DNA of 64,000 bases from Stenotrophomonas maltophilia (lineage in GTDB: Bacteria > Pseudomonadota > Gammaproteobacteria > Xanthomonadales > Xanthomonadaceae), in NCBI RefSeq assembly GCF_001676385.1, contig NZ_LYVJ01000014.1, forward strand, positions 1 through 64,000, read 5' to 3'. A model generated the notes under the pieces. The model had not been told where the DNA came from, did not search any database, and saw only the letters and a list, made by a program, of their open reading frames with translations. Below, one piece after another: positions 46,596 through 56,786 of the stretch; position 1 is the first letter of the stretch, and each line of letters begins with the position of its first letter. A program made the position numbers and the translations under genes.

Positions 46596-46617
46596 GTAGT
46601 GCCGGCCGCTGGCCGGC
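46596..46617. repeat. GTAG-type repeat between rdgB and hemW
   Basis: GTAGTGCCGGCC and GGCCGGC form a hairpin that ends two bases before the annotated hemW ATG and occupies the place of its ribosome binding site. Confidence 0.85.
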
Positions 46618-46642
46618 TTCCCTGGCTCGATCAGGTGGGGCG

Positions 46643-47239
46643 TCAGTACAGTGTCGCCAGCTGCTGCTTGAGCTGCTGCAGGGCAATGGCACGGTGGCTG
46701 ATGGCGTTCTTCAGGGCTGGCTCCATTTCCGCGGCGGTGAGGCCGTGGGTGGTATCCAGGAACACCGGGTTGTAGCCAAAGCCATTGGTGCCACGCAGCT
46801 CGCGGATGATCTGCCCTTCCCAGCGGCCCTCGCAGATCAGCGGCTGCGGGTCGGTGGCGTGGCGCAGCAGCACGATCACCGCGTAGAAGCGGGCGCTGCG
46901 CTGGCCGTCGGGAACGTCGGCCATTTCCTCCAGCAGCTTGGCGTTGTTGGCCGCGGCATTGGTCGGATGGCCGGCATAGCGCGCGCTGTACAGGCCGGGC
47001 GCGCCGCCGAGGGCGTCGACGATCAGGCCCGAGTCATCGGCGAGCGCCGGCAGCCCGGTCGCTTCGCAGGCCGCGCGTGCCTTCAGCAGCGCGTTCTCGA
47101 CGAAGGTCAGCCCGGTCTCTTCCACGTCGCCCAGGCCCAGCTCGGCGGCCGAGGTGATCTGCAGCGGCAGGTCGGCGAGGATCTCCTGCATCTCCACCAG
47201 CTTGCCGGCGTTGTGGCTGGCCAGTACCAGTTTCTTCAT
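46643..47239 (-). CDS. rdgB: XTP/dITP diphosphatase
   Basis: This 198-residue enzyme removes non-canonical purine nucleotides (dITP, XTP), keeping them out of DNA. It starts [17 protein letters not shown], and shows TFVENALLKARA, LPALADDSGLIVDALGGAPG, and GFGYNPVF. It overlaps the VOC gene by four bases (ATGA). The unit rph-VOC-rdgB resembles the rph-rdgB pairing of many proteobacteria. Confidence 0.96.
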   Translation of the reverse strand: MKKLVLASHNAGKLVEMQEILADLPLQITSAAELGLGDVEETGLTFVENALLKARAACEATGLPALADDSGLIVDALGGAPGLYSARYAGHPTNAAANNAKLLEEMADVPDGQRSARFYAVIVLLRHATDPQPLICEGRWEGQIIRELRGTNGFGYNPVFLDTTHGLTAAEMEPALKNAISHRAIALQQLKQQLATLY

Positions 47240-47625
47240 TGACGGGGCTCCAGCAGATCCCAGGTGTTGCCATAGAGATCGCGGAACACCGCGACCGTTG
47301 CATAGGGTTCTTCGCGCGGCGCTTCCAGGAACTCGACGCCTGCGGCCAGCATGGCCGCATGGTCGCGGTGGAAGTCGTCGGTGTTGAGGAAGAAGGCGAC
47401 GCGGCCCCCGGTCTGGTTGCCGATACGGCTGCGCTGCTCCTCGTTGCTGGCGCGCGCCAGCAGCAGCGCTGCGGCGCTGCCGTCGGTCGGGCCGACCACT
47501 ACCCAGCGCTTGTGGCCCTGGTCGATGTCCTCCAGCAGCGTGAAGCCGAGCTTGCCGGTGTACCAGGCAATGGCTTCGTCGTAGTCGGCCACCACCAGGG
47601 TGGTCAGGGCAAGGCGCCGGTTCAT
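47236..47625 (-). CDS. VOC family (glyoxalase-like) protein
   Basis: This 129-residue protein has the beta-alpha-beta-beta-beta modules of the vicinal oxygen chelate fold ([21 protein letters not shown] and [21 protein letters not shown], ending [14 protein letters not shown]). The first metal ligand position is not an obvious His, so it may be an antibiotic-binding or non-catalytic member. Overlaps both rph (upstream) and rdgB (downstream) by four bases. Confidence 0.88.
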   Translation of the reverse strand: MNRRLALTTLVVADYDEAIAWYTGKLGFTLLEDIDQGHKRWVVVGPTDGSAAALLLARASNEEQRSRIGNQTGGRVAFFLNTDDFHRDHAAMLAAGVEFLEAPREEPYATVAVFRDLYGNTWDLLEPRQ

Positions 47626-48347
47626 GCCGACAGCGCCGCCTGCTGCGCGGCGAGCAGTTCAGCCACGCCCTTTTCGGCCAGGCCCAGCAGCGCATCCAGT
47701 TCGTCGCGGCGGAAGGCATGGCCTTCGGCCGTGCCCTGCAGCTCGATGAAGCCACCGCCGTCGTTCATCACCACGTTCATGTCGGTGTCGCAGTCGCTGT
47801 CTTCGGCGTAGTCCAGGTCCAGCACCGGGGTGCCGCGGTACACGCCCACCGACACCGCCGCCACTGCGCCCAGGATCGGATTCCGCTTGATGTCGCCGCG
47901 CTTGATCAGCACGTTCACCGCATCGACCAGCGCCACGTAGGCGCCGGTGATGGCGGCGGTGCGGGTTCCACCGTCGGCCTGCAGCACGTCGCAGTCGAGG
48001 GTGATGGTGCGCTCGCCCAGCGCGTTGCGGTCCACGCAGGCGCGCAGGCTGCGGCCGATCAGGCGCTGGATCTCCAGCGTGCGGCCGCCCTGCTTGCCGC
48101 GGGCGGCTTCACGATCGCTACGGGTGTGGGTGGCACGCGGCAGCATGCCGTACTCGGCGGTCACCCAGCCTTCGCCCTTGCCCCGCAGGAAACCCGGCAC
48201 GCGGTTCTCGACGCTGGCGGTGCACAGCACGCGGGTTTCACCGAAGCACACCAGTACCGACCCTTCGGCATGGCGGGTGAAGCCGCGTTGGATGACGACC
48301 GGGCGGAGCTGGTCGGGCTGGCGGCCGCTGGGGCGGGAATCGGACAT
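47622..48347 (-). CDS. rph: Ribonuclease PH
   Basis: This 241-residue phosphorolytic 3'-5' exoribonuclease trims tRNA 3' ends. Marks are [55 protein letters not shown], and [19 protein letters not shown]. Start at 48347 ([16 protein letters not shown]) avoids the unrelated extension to 48485. It is divergent from yicC, an arrangement conserved in E. coli. Confidence 0.97.
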   Translation of the reverse strand: MSDSRPSGRQPDQLRPVVIQRGFTRHAEGSVLVCFGETRVLCTASVENRVPGFLRGKGEGWVTAEYGMLPRATHTRSDREAARGKQGGRTLEIQRLIGRSLRACVDRNALGERTITLDCDVLQADGGTRTAAITGAYVALVDAVNVLIKRGDIKRNPILGAVAAVSVGVYRGTPVLDLDYAEDSDCDTDMNVVMNDGGGFIELQGTAEGHAFRRDELDALLGLAEKGVAELLAAQQAALSA

Positions 48348-48471
48348 GGTGCGGGTTCCGTAATGGCGAGGGAGTACGCCGCCACGCCCGCGGCCTTCAC
48401 GGGGCGGGCAAGGGGGCTCTGGTGAGGGCGCTAGGGTACCATTCCCCCTTTGCACGCACCGGACACATTCC

Positions 48472-49332
48472 ATGATTCGAAGCATGACCGCCTATGCCGG
48501 CGGCGAGCGGGTCACCCCGTGGGGCACGCTGGGCTGCGAGCTGCGCTCGGTCAACCACCGTTTCCTGGAGGTCGGCACGCGCCTGCCCGAGGAACTGCGG
48601 GCGCTGGAACCGCAGCTGCGCGAGCGCATCGCCGCACGCCTGAGCCGCGGCAAGCTGGATCTGGTGATGCGCCTGCGCGCGCCGGAAGCGGCGGCCAACC
48701 TGCAGGTGGACGAGGCCCTGCTGGGCCAGCTGGGTCGCCTGGCCCACCGCCTGGCGTCCGATTTCCCCAACCTGCAGGTCAGCTTCACCGATCTGCTGCA
48801 GCTTCCGGGCGTGACCCGCGGCGAGGCCACCGATGCCGCGGCCCTGCAGGCCGAGGCGCTGGCCCTGCTGGAGCAGGTGCTGGACGGCTTTGTCGAAGCG
48901 CGTGGACGCGAAGGCGGCAAGCTGGCTGCGGCCATCGCCGAGCGTGTGGACGGCATCGAGCGCATCGCCACCGAGGTCCGCAGCCTGATTCCGGCCATCC
49001 GCGACGGCCAGCGCGCCAAGCTGGCCGCGCGCCTGGCCGACCTGCCGCACCCGGTCGACCCCGGTCGCGCCGAGCAGGAACTGGTGCTGTGGCTGCAGAA
49101 GCTGGACGTGGACGAAGAACTGGACCGCCTCGGCAGCCACATCGTTGAAATCCGCCGCGTGCTCAAGCAGCGCGAGCCGGTCGGCCGCCGCCTGGACTTC
49201 CTGCTGCAGGAATTCAACCGCGAGGCCAACACGCTGGGATCGAAGTCGGTGGACAGCCGCACGTCCAACGCTGCGGTCGAGCTGAAGGTGCTGATCGACC
49301 AGATCCGCGAGCAGGTGCAGAACATCGAGTGA
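48472..49332 (+). CDS. yicC: YicC-family endoribonuclease
   Basis: This 286-residue protein matches YicC: start [14 protein letters not shown], the YicC-like helix [20 protein letters not shown], and a C-terminal DUF1732 part with [20 protein letters not shown] and [18 protein letters not shown]. YicC proteins have been reported as RNA endonucleases; the sequence itself shows no catalytic motif to me. Divergent from rph; a TTCG-loop terminator follows. Confidence 0.93.
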   Translation: MIRSMTAYAGGERVTPWGTLGCELRSVNHRFLEVGTRLPEELRALEPQLRERIAARLSRGKLDLVMRLRAPEAAANLQVDEALLGQLGRLAHRLASDFPNLQVSFTDLLQLPGVTRGEATDAAALQAEALALLEQVLDGFVEARGREGGKLAAAIAERVDGIERIATEVRSLIPAIRDGQRAKLAARLADLPHPVDPGRAEQELVLWLQKLDVDEELDRLGSHIVEIRRVLKQREPVGRRLDFLLQEFNREANTLGSKSVDSRTSNAAVELKVLIDQIREQVQNIE

Positions 49333-49354
49333 GGCTGCGCCCGGCGATGCAGCA

Positions 49355-49379
49355 GGGGCGCCTTCGGGGCGCCTTCTTC
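49355..49379 (+). terminator. Terminator after yicC
   Basis: GGCGCC repeats enclose TTCGG with outer G-T pairs and are followed by TTCTTC. It is 22 bases past the yicC stop, before the converging selD stop. Confidence 0.6.
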
Positions 49380-49390
49380 GCATCAGCGCA

Positions 49391-50470
49391 TCAGCGTACG
49401 CGGACGCCGGGAGTTCCCTTGCCCAACCGCCCGACCACGGCCGCCTGGGCGAACCCGGCATCGCGGAAACAGGCCAGCACCGCATCCACCGCTTCCGGGG
49501 CGCAGGACACCAGCAGGCCGCCGCTGGTCTGCGGGTCGGTCAGCAGCGGCTGCCAGTGGGCTGCCACGCCTTCGGCGAAGCGAACCTCGGTGCCATACGA
49601 AGCCCAGTTGCGGTTGGAGGCGCCAGTCACGCAGCCACGCTGAAGCAGCTGCAGCGCCTGTGGCAGCAGCGGCACCTGTACGCTGTCCACTTCGGCGGCA
49701 ACACCACTGGCGCGGCACACTTCCAGCAGGTGGCCGAGCAGGCCGAAGCCGGTGACGTCGGTCATCGCGTGCACGCCCTCCAGCGCGGCCAGCGGCACGC
49801 CGACGGTATTCAGCCGGGTGGTTGAATCAAGCATCTGCCGATAGCCCTCGGCATCAAGCAGTTCCTTCTTCAGCGCCGACGAGTACACGCCCACGCCGAG
49901 CGGCTTGCCCAGCACCAGCACATCGCCGGCGCGCGCATCGGCGTTGCGCTTGAGCCGCTGCGGGTCGAGTACGCCGATCGCGGCCAGGCCATAGATGGGT
50001 TCCATCGAGTCGATGCTGTGGCCGCCGGCAACGACGATGCCGGCATCGGCGCAGGCACGCTCGCCGCCCTGCAGGATGCCGCGGATGGTGTCCTGGGGCA
50101 GGGTGCTGATCGGCATGCCGACGATGGCGAGTGCGAACAGCGGGCGCGCGCCCATCGCATACAGATCGGACAGCGCATTGGTGGCGGCGATACGGCCGAA
50201 GTCGACGGGGTCGTCGACAATGGGCATGAAGAAATCGGTGGTGGCGACGATCGCTTGGCGGTCACCCAGGCGATATACCGCAGCGTCATCACTGTGCTCG
50301 CGGCCGACCAGCAGTTCGGCCGGTGCCGGAAGCGCTGGAACGCCACGCAGCAGTTCGGACAGCACCCCCGGTGCGATCTTGCAGCCGCAGCCGCCGCCGT
50401 GGGCCAGCGAGGTCAATCGCTGCGGGGCATCGGCCGTAGAAGGGGCGGGGGACGGTGCGTGCATGGCCAT
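49391..50470 (-). CDS. selD: Selenide, water dikinase (selenophosphate synthase)
   Basis: This 359-residue enzyme makes selenophosphate, the Se donor for SelA, from selenide and ATP. The catalytic GGGCGCKI (about residues 26-33) keeps the Cys-x-Cys-Lys with Cys, not selenocysteine, in the active site. Metal and ATP regions include SDDAAVYRL, VATTDFFMPIVDDP, and AGGHSIDSMEP. GCAGGAG lies eight bases before ATG 50470. It lies 26 bases after the tRNA(Sec) gene and closes the fdn-sel gene row. Confidence 0.96.
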   Translation of the reverse strand: MAMHAPSPAPSTADAPQRLTSLAHGGGCGCKIAPGVLSELLRGVPALPAPAELLVGREHSDDAAVYRLGDRQAIVATTDFFMPIVDDPVDFGRIAATNALSDLYAMGARPLFALAIVGMPISTLPQDTIRGILQGGERACADAGIVVAGGHSIDSMEPIYGLAAIGVLDPQRLKRNADARAGDVLVLGKPLGVGVYSSALKKELLDAEGYRQMLDSTTRLNTVGVPLAALEGVHAMTDVTGFGLLGHLLEVCRASGVAAEVDSVQVPLLPQALQLLQRGCVTGASNRNWASYGTEVRFAEGVAAHWQPLLTDPQTSGGLLVSCAPEAVDAVLACFRDAGFAQAAVVGRLGKGTPGVRVR

Positions 50471-50496
50471 GCCGGCATCTCCTGCGGAAACACGAG

Positions 50497-50592
50497 TGGC
50501 GGAAGGCAGCAGGAGTCGAACCTACCAGGGAACGATCGACGCCCCCTACTGGGTTTGAAGCCCAGCCGCATGCCCGGATGCGCATGCCTTCC
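50497..50592 (-). tRNA. selC: tRNA-Sec (anticodon UCA)
   Basis: On the minus strand the gene starts GGAAGGCA and ends TGCCTTCC-G-CCA, so CCA is encoded and the acceptor stem is the long 8-bp form. The anticodon arm CTGGGCTTCAAACCCAG carries TCA; a long variable arm (AGGGGGCG with TCGTTCCCT) and a T-arm GTAGG-TTCGACT-CCTGC follow. Same layout as E. coli SelC; the total length is 96. It lies between selB and selD on the same strand (24 bases after selB, 26 before selD) and so appears part of the sel operon. Confidence 0.97.
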
Positions 50593-50616
50593 GAAGGTAC
50601 GGCGGTGCCGGTGGGC

Positions 50617-52544
<1,928 letters not shown>

Positions 52545-52548
<4 letters not shown>

Positions 52549-53969
52549 GACCGCAGCATGCCCCACTGGGCGAGGAAGCATGCTTCGTCCGCAGGCTCCA
52601 GGCAGCGCAGGTCCAGCCAAAGGGCATCATCGGTGATATGGCCCAGGACCGGCCGTGGCAGCTTCCGCAGTTGCCCGGCCAGGCGGTCCAGTCCGCCACG
52701 GCGCGCGGTCGTGATGCGCAGCCCGGCACTGCCAAGCTGCGCCTGTGGCTGCGCGCCGCTGCCGACCTGGCTGTGCATCGATGCCCGTTCAAGGACGTAC
52801 TCGGCCGCCAGCGCCGAACGCATCGGCTGCAGAAGGCGCTGAGCCTGTGCATCAATGTCCTGCTGCGTGCGCGAGAGCGTGCGCAGGGTCGGCAACCGCT
52901 GGGCCAGCAGCTCTGGTTCGCGGTACAGGGCCAACACCGCTTCCAGTGCGGCCAGGCCCATCTTGTCCATGCGCAGCGCGCGCTTGAGTGGGTTGCGGTT
53001 GATCCGCCCGATCAGGTCGGCGCGCCCGGCGATGATGCCGGCCTGAGGCCCGCCGAGCAGCTTGTCGCCACTGAACGAGACCAGGTCGGCACCCGCCGCC
53101 AGCGCTTCCTGCACGGTGGGTTCATGCGGCAGGCCGAACGCCGCCAGGTCGCACAGGCTGCCACTGCCCAGGTCCACCGCCAGCGGCAGGCCATGCTGGT
53201 GCGCGATGGTCGCCATTGCAGCGGTGTCGACCTTGGCGGTGAAGCCGGTGATCGCGTAGTTGCTGGCGTGCACCTCCATCAGCAGCGCCGTGCGCGCGCT
53301 GATGGCGTTGGCGAAGTCAGCCGGATGGGTACGGTTGGTGGTGCCTACTTCCAGCAGGCGCGCGCCAGCGCTGCGCATCACATCGGGGATGCGGAAGGCG
53401 CCACCGATTTCCACCAGCTCACCGCGCGACACCACCACTTCGCGGCGGTTGGCCAGGCTGTTGAGCAGCAGCAGGACCGCAGCGGCGTTGTTGTTGACCA
53501 CGGTCGCAGCTTCGGCGCCGGTCAGCTCGCAGACCAGGGCCTGCACCCGTGCATCGCGGTCGCCGCGGCGGCCACGGGTGATGTCGAATTCCAGGTCGAC
53601 CGGCGCGGTCATCGCACGCGCAACCGCCTGCACTGCGGCGTCGGGCAGCAGTGCACGACCCAGGTTGGTATGCAGTACGGTGCCGGTCAGGTTGAACATG
53701 GGCTGCAGGTCCCGCCGTGCATCGACGGCCAGCGCGGCTTCCAGCGCCGTGGACAGCGCCGGGCCGTCGAGGGCCTGCTGCAGCGCTTCGGCCGAGAACT
53801 GCCCTGCGTTGATTCGATCACGCAGCATCTGCACGTGCGAACGCAGCAGCCCGGCGATGCGGCTGCGGCCGTGGCCTTCGATCAGTGCCGACAACGCCGG
53901 CAGGCGCAGCAGCCGGTCGAGCGAGGGCAGGGCGGCGGCCGATGCCGGGTTGGGGGACGAGCGTGGCAT
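52545..53969 (-). CDS. selA: L-seryl-tRNA(Sec) selenium transferase
   Basis: This 474-residue PLP enzyme converts Ser-tRNA(Sec) to Sec-tRNA(Sec) using selenophosphate. It has [51 protein letters not shown] and the PLP lysine in [15 protein letters not shown] near residue 303. The start at 53969 lies only three bases after the fdhE stop, and its stop overlaps selB, so translation is linked through fdhE-selA-selB. Confidence 0.97.
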
Positions 53970-53972
53970 CGT

Positions 53973-54956
53973 TCAGTCGCCGCCCGATTGCCAGAGCAGC
54001 GGGTTCTGGCTGGCACGGGCGTAGCCTTCCTCGCCCAGCAGCAGGTCCAGCGCCAGGGTGCCGAGGTCATCGGCCACCGGTTCCAGCGACGGGTCCTTCT
54101 CCAGATAGAGGATCTTGCGGTAGCTGTGGCAGCGATCGCAGGTCTCGGCACGCACCGCGCTTTCGCGCACCGCCTCGCCGGAGTCGCCGTCCACATCGGC
54201 CAGGGCGCGGTAGGCGATGTCCGGGCCAGCGGCGCCACACTGGCTGCACTGCACCCGCACGTAGTGCCACTGGCAGGCGCACAGCGAGCACGACAGGTAG
54301 CGGTAGGAGGCATACGGCGGGCGGGCCTGCACCACGCTGGTCACCGGCAGGGTGCCGCACAGCGGGCACAGGCCGGGCGCATCGGCCAGCGGCCTGAGGT
54401 CGCCGGGGTGGAAGCCGGCCGCGAGTAGGGCCCAGTACACCTGCAGTGCATTCATCACCAGCAGTGCAGCCACTGCGTCCAACGAGGGGGCGTCATCGCG
54501 TTCGAGCACGGCGTGCGCCTGGGCATCCAGCCAGGCGTCATCGGCAGCGGCGACGCGCAGCAGCTCCTGCCGTGTTTCCGCCGGCAGCCCGGCTTCGTCG
54601 GCACAGTGCTGGCACAGCGTGCGCAGCCAGCCGCGCCAGCGCCCATCCAGTTGCAGCGTGTTGGCCGGCCGCAGCGGCATGCCGGCACCGGCGGCCGCAC
54701 TCGACTGCTGCGCGCGCGCATGAACCTGCAGTTCCTCGCGTTGCTGCTGCGTCAGCTCGTCCAACAGCGCCTGCTGCGCGTCGGCCAGCGCGGCCAGCAG
54801 CTGCAGGTAGCCGCCGATGGCACTGTGCGCGGCAAGGCTGCGCAGTCGCGCAGCGCGCCCGGTGAACAATGACGCGGTATCGGGCAGGATGATGCGCGGC
54901 ACGTCGCGCGAGGCGAGCGTCTCGATCTCACCGGGTTCAAGGATGCGTTGCGCCAT
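53973..54956 (-). CDS. fdhE: Formate dehydrogenase accessory protein FdhE
   Basis: This 327-residue cytoplasmic protein is needed for assembly of active formate dehydrogenase-N. It carries several CxxC pairs for iron/zinc: LCPLCGTLPVTSVVQ, SCSLCACQWHYVRVQCSQCG and TCDRCHSYRKI. The start could be 54956 (MAQRILEPGEIETLA, which resembles the E. coli N-terminus) or 54986; I prefer the former, though no strong ribosome site is visible. About 258 bases with REP-like repeats separate it from fdnI. Confidence 0.93.
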   Translation of the reverse strand: MAQRILEPGEIETLASRDVPRIILPDTASLFTGRAARLRSLAAHSAIGGYLQLLAALADAQQALLDELTQQQREELQVHARAQQSSAAAGAGMPLRPANTLQLDGRWRGWLRTLCQHCADEAGLPAETRQELLRVAAADDAWLDAQAHAVLERDDAPSLDAVAALLVMNALQVYWALLAAGFHPGDLRPLADAPGLCPLCGTLPVTSVVQARPPYASYRYLSCSLCACQWHYVRVQCSQCGAAGPDIAYRALADVDGDSGEAVRESAVRAETCDRCHSYRKILYLEKDPSLEPVADDLGTLALDLLLGEEGYARASQNPLLWQSGGD

Positions 54957-55043
54957 GCAGGGCCAGCCGGAAGAACCAGCCCCCATCCTCGCCGTTGTCA
55001 GCGCTGGCGTCCAGCGGGTTCAAACAACGCAGTCGAGCAAAGC

Positions 55044-55130
55044 AGTCGAGCATGGCTCGACTCTACAAAAGTGGATCCCGACCGTTGGTCGGGATTCGAT
55101 CAATGCCGACCAACGGTCGGCACCCACCGT
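55044..55130. repeat. REP-like palindromes between fdnI and fdhE
   Basis: GTCGAGCATGGCTCGACTCTAC at about 55045-55066 is a GTAG-type unit; ATCCCGACCGTTGGTCGGGAT follows at about 55075-55095, and GCCGACCAACGGTCGGC at about 55103-55120. They may loosen transcription of the structural genes from that of fdhE and sel. Confidence 0.75.
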
Positions 55131-55214
55131 CAGATTGCAGAAACCCGCCGCCCCAGGCAGCCAGCTTTTGACGTTGACGTTGATCCAGCAGGTACAGGGC
55201 CGCAGGCCCTGCCG

Positions 55215-55862
55215 CTACCCCTCTTCCCGGCGCCCGCGCAGGATGTCCCGGAACCACTGCCGATGGTGCTTGTATGCCCACCCGTAGGTGACCTTTCCCT
55301 GGGTCATCGCCCGCACCGAGCCCTTGATCCAGAGCGCCGCATAGATGTGCACCACGATCGCGCAGACCAGCACCCAGCCGAACAGCGCGTGCGCCAGCAC
55401 CGAGAACCGGATCACGCCGATCGGGAAGAAGTGGCTGAAATACTGCCGCCAGATCACGAAGCCGGTGAGCAGCAGCGCCGACAGGCAACCGATGATGGCC
55501 CAGAACAGCAGCTTCTGGCCGGCATTGAAGCGCCCCACCGGCGGCAGCTTCTCGTCCTCGTTGCGCAGCACATCGCGCATGCCGCGCAGCCATGCGCGAT
55601 CATCGGCGGCCGGCAGGTTGTCGCGCCACATGCGTATCGCCAGCAGGGCGAAGCCCAGCACCATCACCAGGCCGATGAACGGATGCAGGATGCGCGTCCA
55701 CGGCCCGCCACCGAACAGCTGGGTGAGCGGAAACAGGGCCGGGTGGAACAGCGCCAGCCCGGACAATGCGGTCAGCACGAAGCAGATCGCCACGATCCAG
55801 TGGTTGATGCGGGTCGGCGCGCGGTAGCGGATGATCTGCCGGGGGTGCGGGGCGTACTTCAT
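55215..55862 (-). CDS. fdnI: Formate dehydrogenase-N gamma subunit (cytochrome b)
   Basis: This 215-residue membrane subunit carries two haem b groups and passes electrons from the beta subunit to quinone. Four membrane helices are visible, with His candidates in [34 protein letters not shown] and [16 protein letters not shown]. The length matches E. coli FdnI. It overlaps the fdnH stop by four bases (ATGA). Confidence 0.95.
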   Translation of the reverse strand: MKYAPHPRQIIRYRAPTRINHWIVAICFVLTALSGLALFHPALFPLTQLFGGGPWTRILHPFIGLVMVLGFALLAIRMWRDNLPAADDRAWLRGMRDVLRNEDEKLPPVGRFNAGQKLLFWAIIGCLSALLLTGFVIWRQYFSHFFPIGVIRFSVLAHALFGWVLVCAIVVHIYAALWIKGSVRAMTQGKVTYGWAYKHHRQWFRDILRGRREEG

Positions 55863-56776
55863 GGCCGCTGCTCCTCTTCGATCTTCTTCGCGTCCTGTTC
55901 GGCCTGTTCCTCTTCCTCATCGTTCACGGTATTGCGGCCGATGCCGATGTAATGCAGGAAGCCGGCGAAGGCCGTGGCGGCGATCGCCAGCACGCCCAGC
56001 GGCTTGGCGACACCCTTCCAGACTTCCACCATCGGGCTGATGCGTGGGTCCTTGGGAAGGTCGGCGTACAGCTCCGGCTTGTCCACGTGCTGCAGCACGT
56101 ACATCACATGGGTACCACCGACGCCCTGCGGGTCGTACAGGCCAGCGTTCTCGTAGCCCCGCGATTTCAGGTCTTCCACGCGCCCAGCCGCATGCTCGGT
56201 CATCGCCTGCTTGCTGCCGAAAGTGATCGCGCCGGTGGGGCAGGTCTTCACGCAGGCCGGTTCCTGGCCCACCGCCACCCGGTCCGAGCAGAGCGTGCAT
56301 TTGTAGGCCTTGTGATCCTTCTTGGAAATGCGCGGCACATCGAACGGGCAGCCAGTCACGCAATAGCCGCAGCCGATGCAGTTCTCTTCCTGGAAGTCGA
56401 CGATGCCGTTGGCGTACTGGATGATCGCGCCCGGCGACGGGCAGGCCTTCAGGCAGCCCGGGTCGGCGCAGTGCATGCAGCCTTCCTTGCGGATCAACCA
56501 CTCCAGCTTGCCCTTCTCGTCCTCGTACTCGCGGAACTTCATCACCGTCCAGGACTGGTCGCTCAGGTCGGGCGGGTTGTCGTAGCTGCCGACGCAGCTG
56601 CCAACCTCATCGCGCAGGTCGTTCCATTCCATGCAGGCGACCTGGCACGCCTTGCAGCCGATGCACTTGCTCACATCGATCAATTTGGCGACCTGGCCGG
56701 TATGCGCGCCCCGCGCTTCCGGCGAAGGCGTGGTGGTGGCCGAGCGGCGGATGATGTCCAGCGATTGCAGTGACAT
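55859..56776 (-). CDS. fdnH: Formate dehydrogenase-N beta subunit (4Fe-4S)
   Basis: This 305-residue subunit holds four [4Fe-4S] clusters: [38 protein letters not shown], and [22 protein letters not shown] single C-terminal membrane helix (about residues 254-275) anchors it, followed by a very acidic tail ([17 protein letters not shown]). AGGAG seven bases before ATG 56776 overlaps the fdnG stop codon. It links the catalytic alpha subunit to the cytochrome. Confidence 0.95.
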   Translation of the reverse strand: MSLQSLDIIRRSATTTPSPEARGAHTGQVAKLIDVSKCIGCKACQVACMEWNDLRDEVGSCVGSYDNPPDLSDQSWTVMKFREYEDEKGKLEWLIRKEGCMHCADPGCLKACPSPGAIIQYANGIVDFQEENCIGCGYCVTGCPFDVPRISKKDHKAYKCTLCSDRVAVGQEPACVKTCPTGAITFGSKQAMTEHAAGRVEDLKSRGYENAGLYDPQGVGGTHVMYVLQHVDKPELYADLPKDPRISPMVEVWKGVAKPLGVLAIAATAFAGFLHYIGIGRNTVNDEEEEQAEQDAKKIEEEQRP

Positions 56777-56786
56777 GGCGTGTCTC

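Noticed and set aside
52638-54428. 596-residue plus-strand frame across selA and fdhE
   Set aside because: Spans two opposite genes with clear motifs and has no recognisable features.
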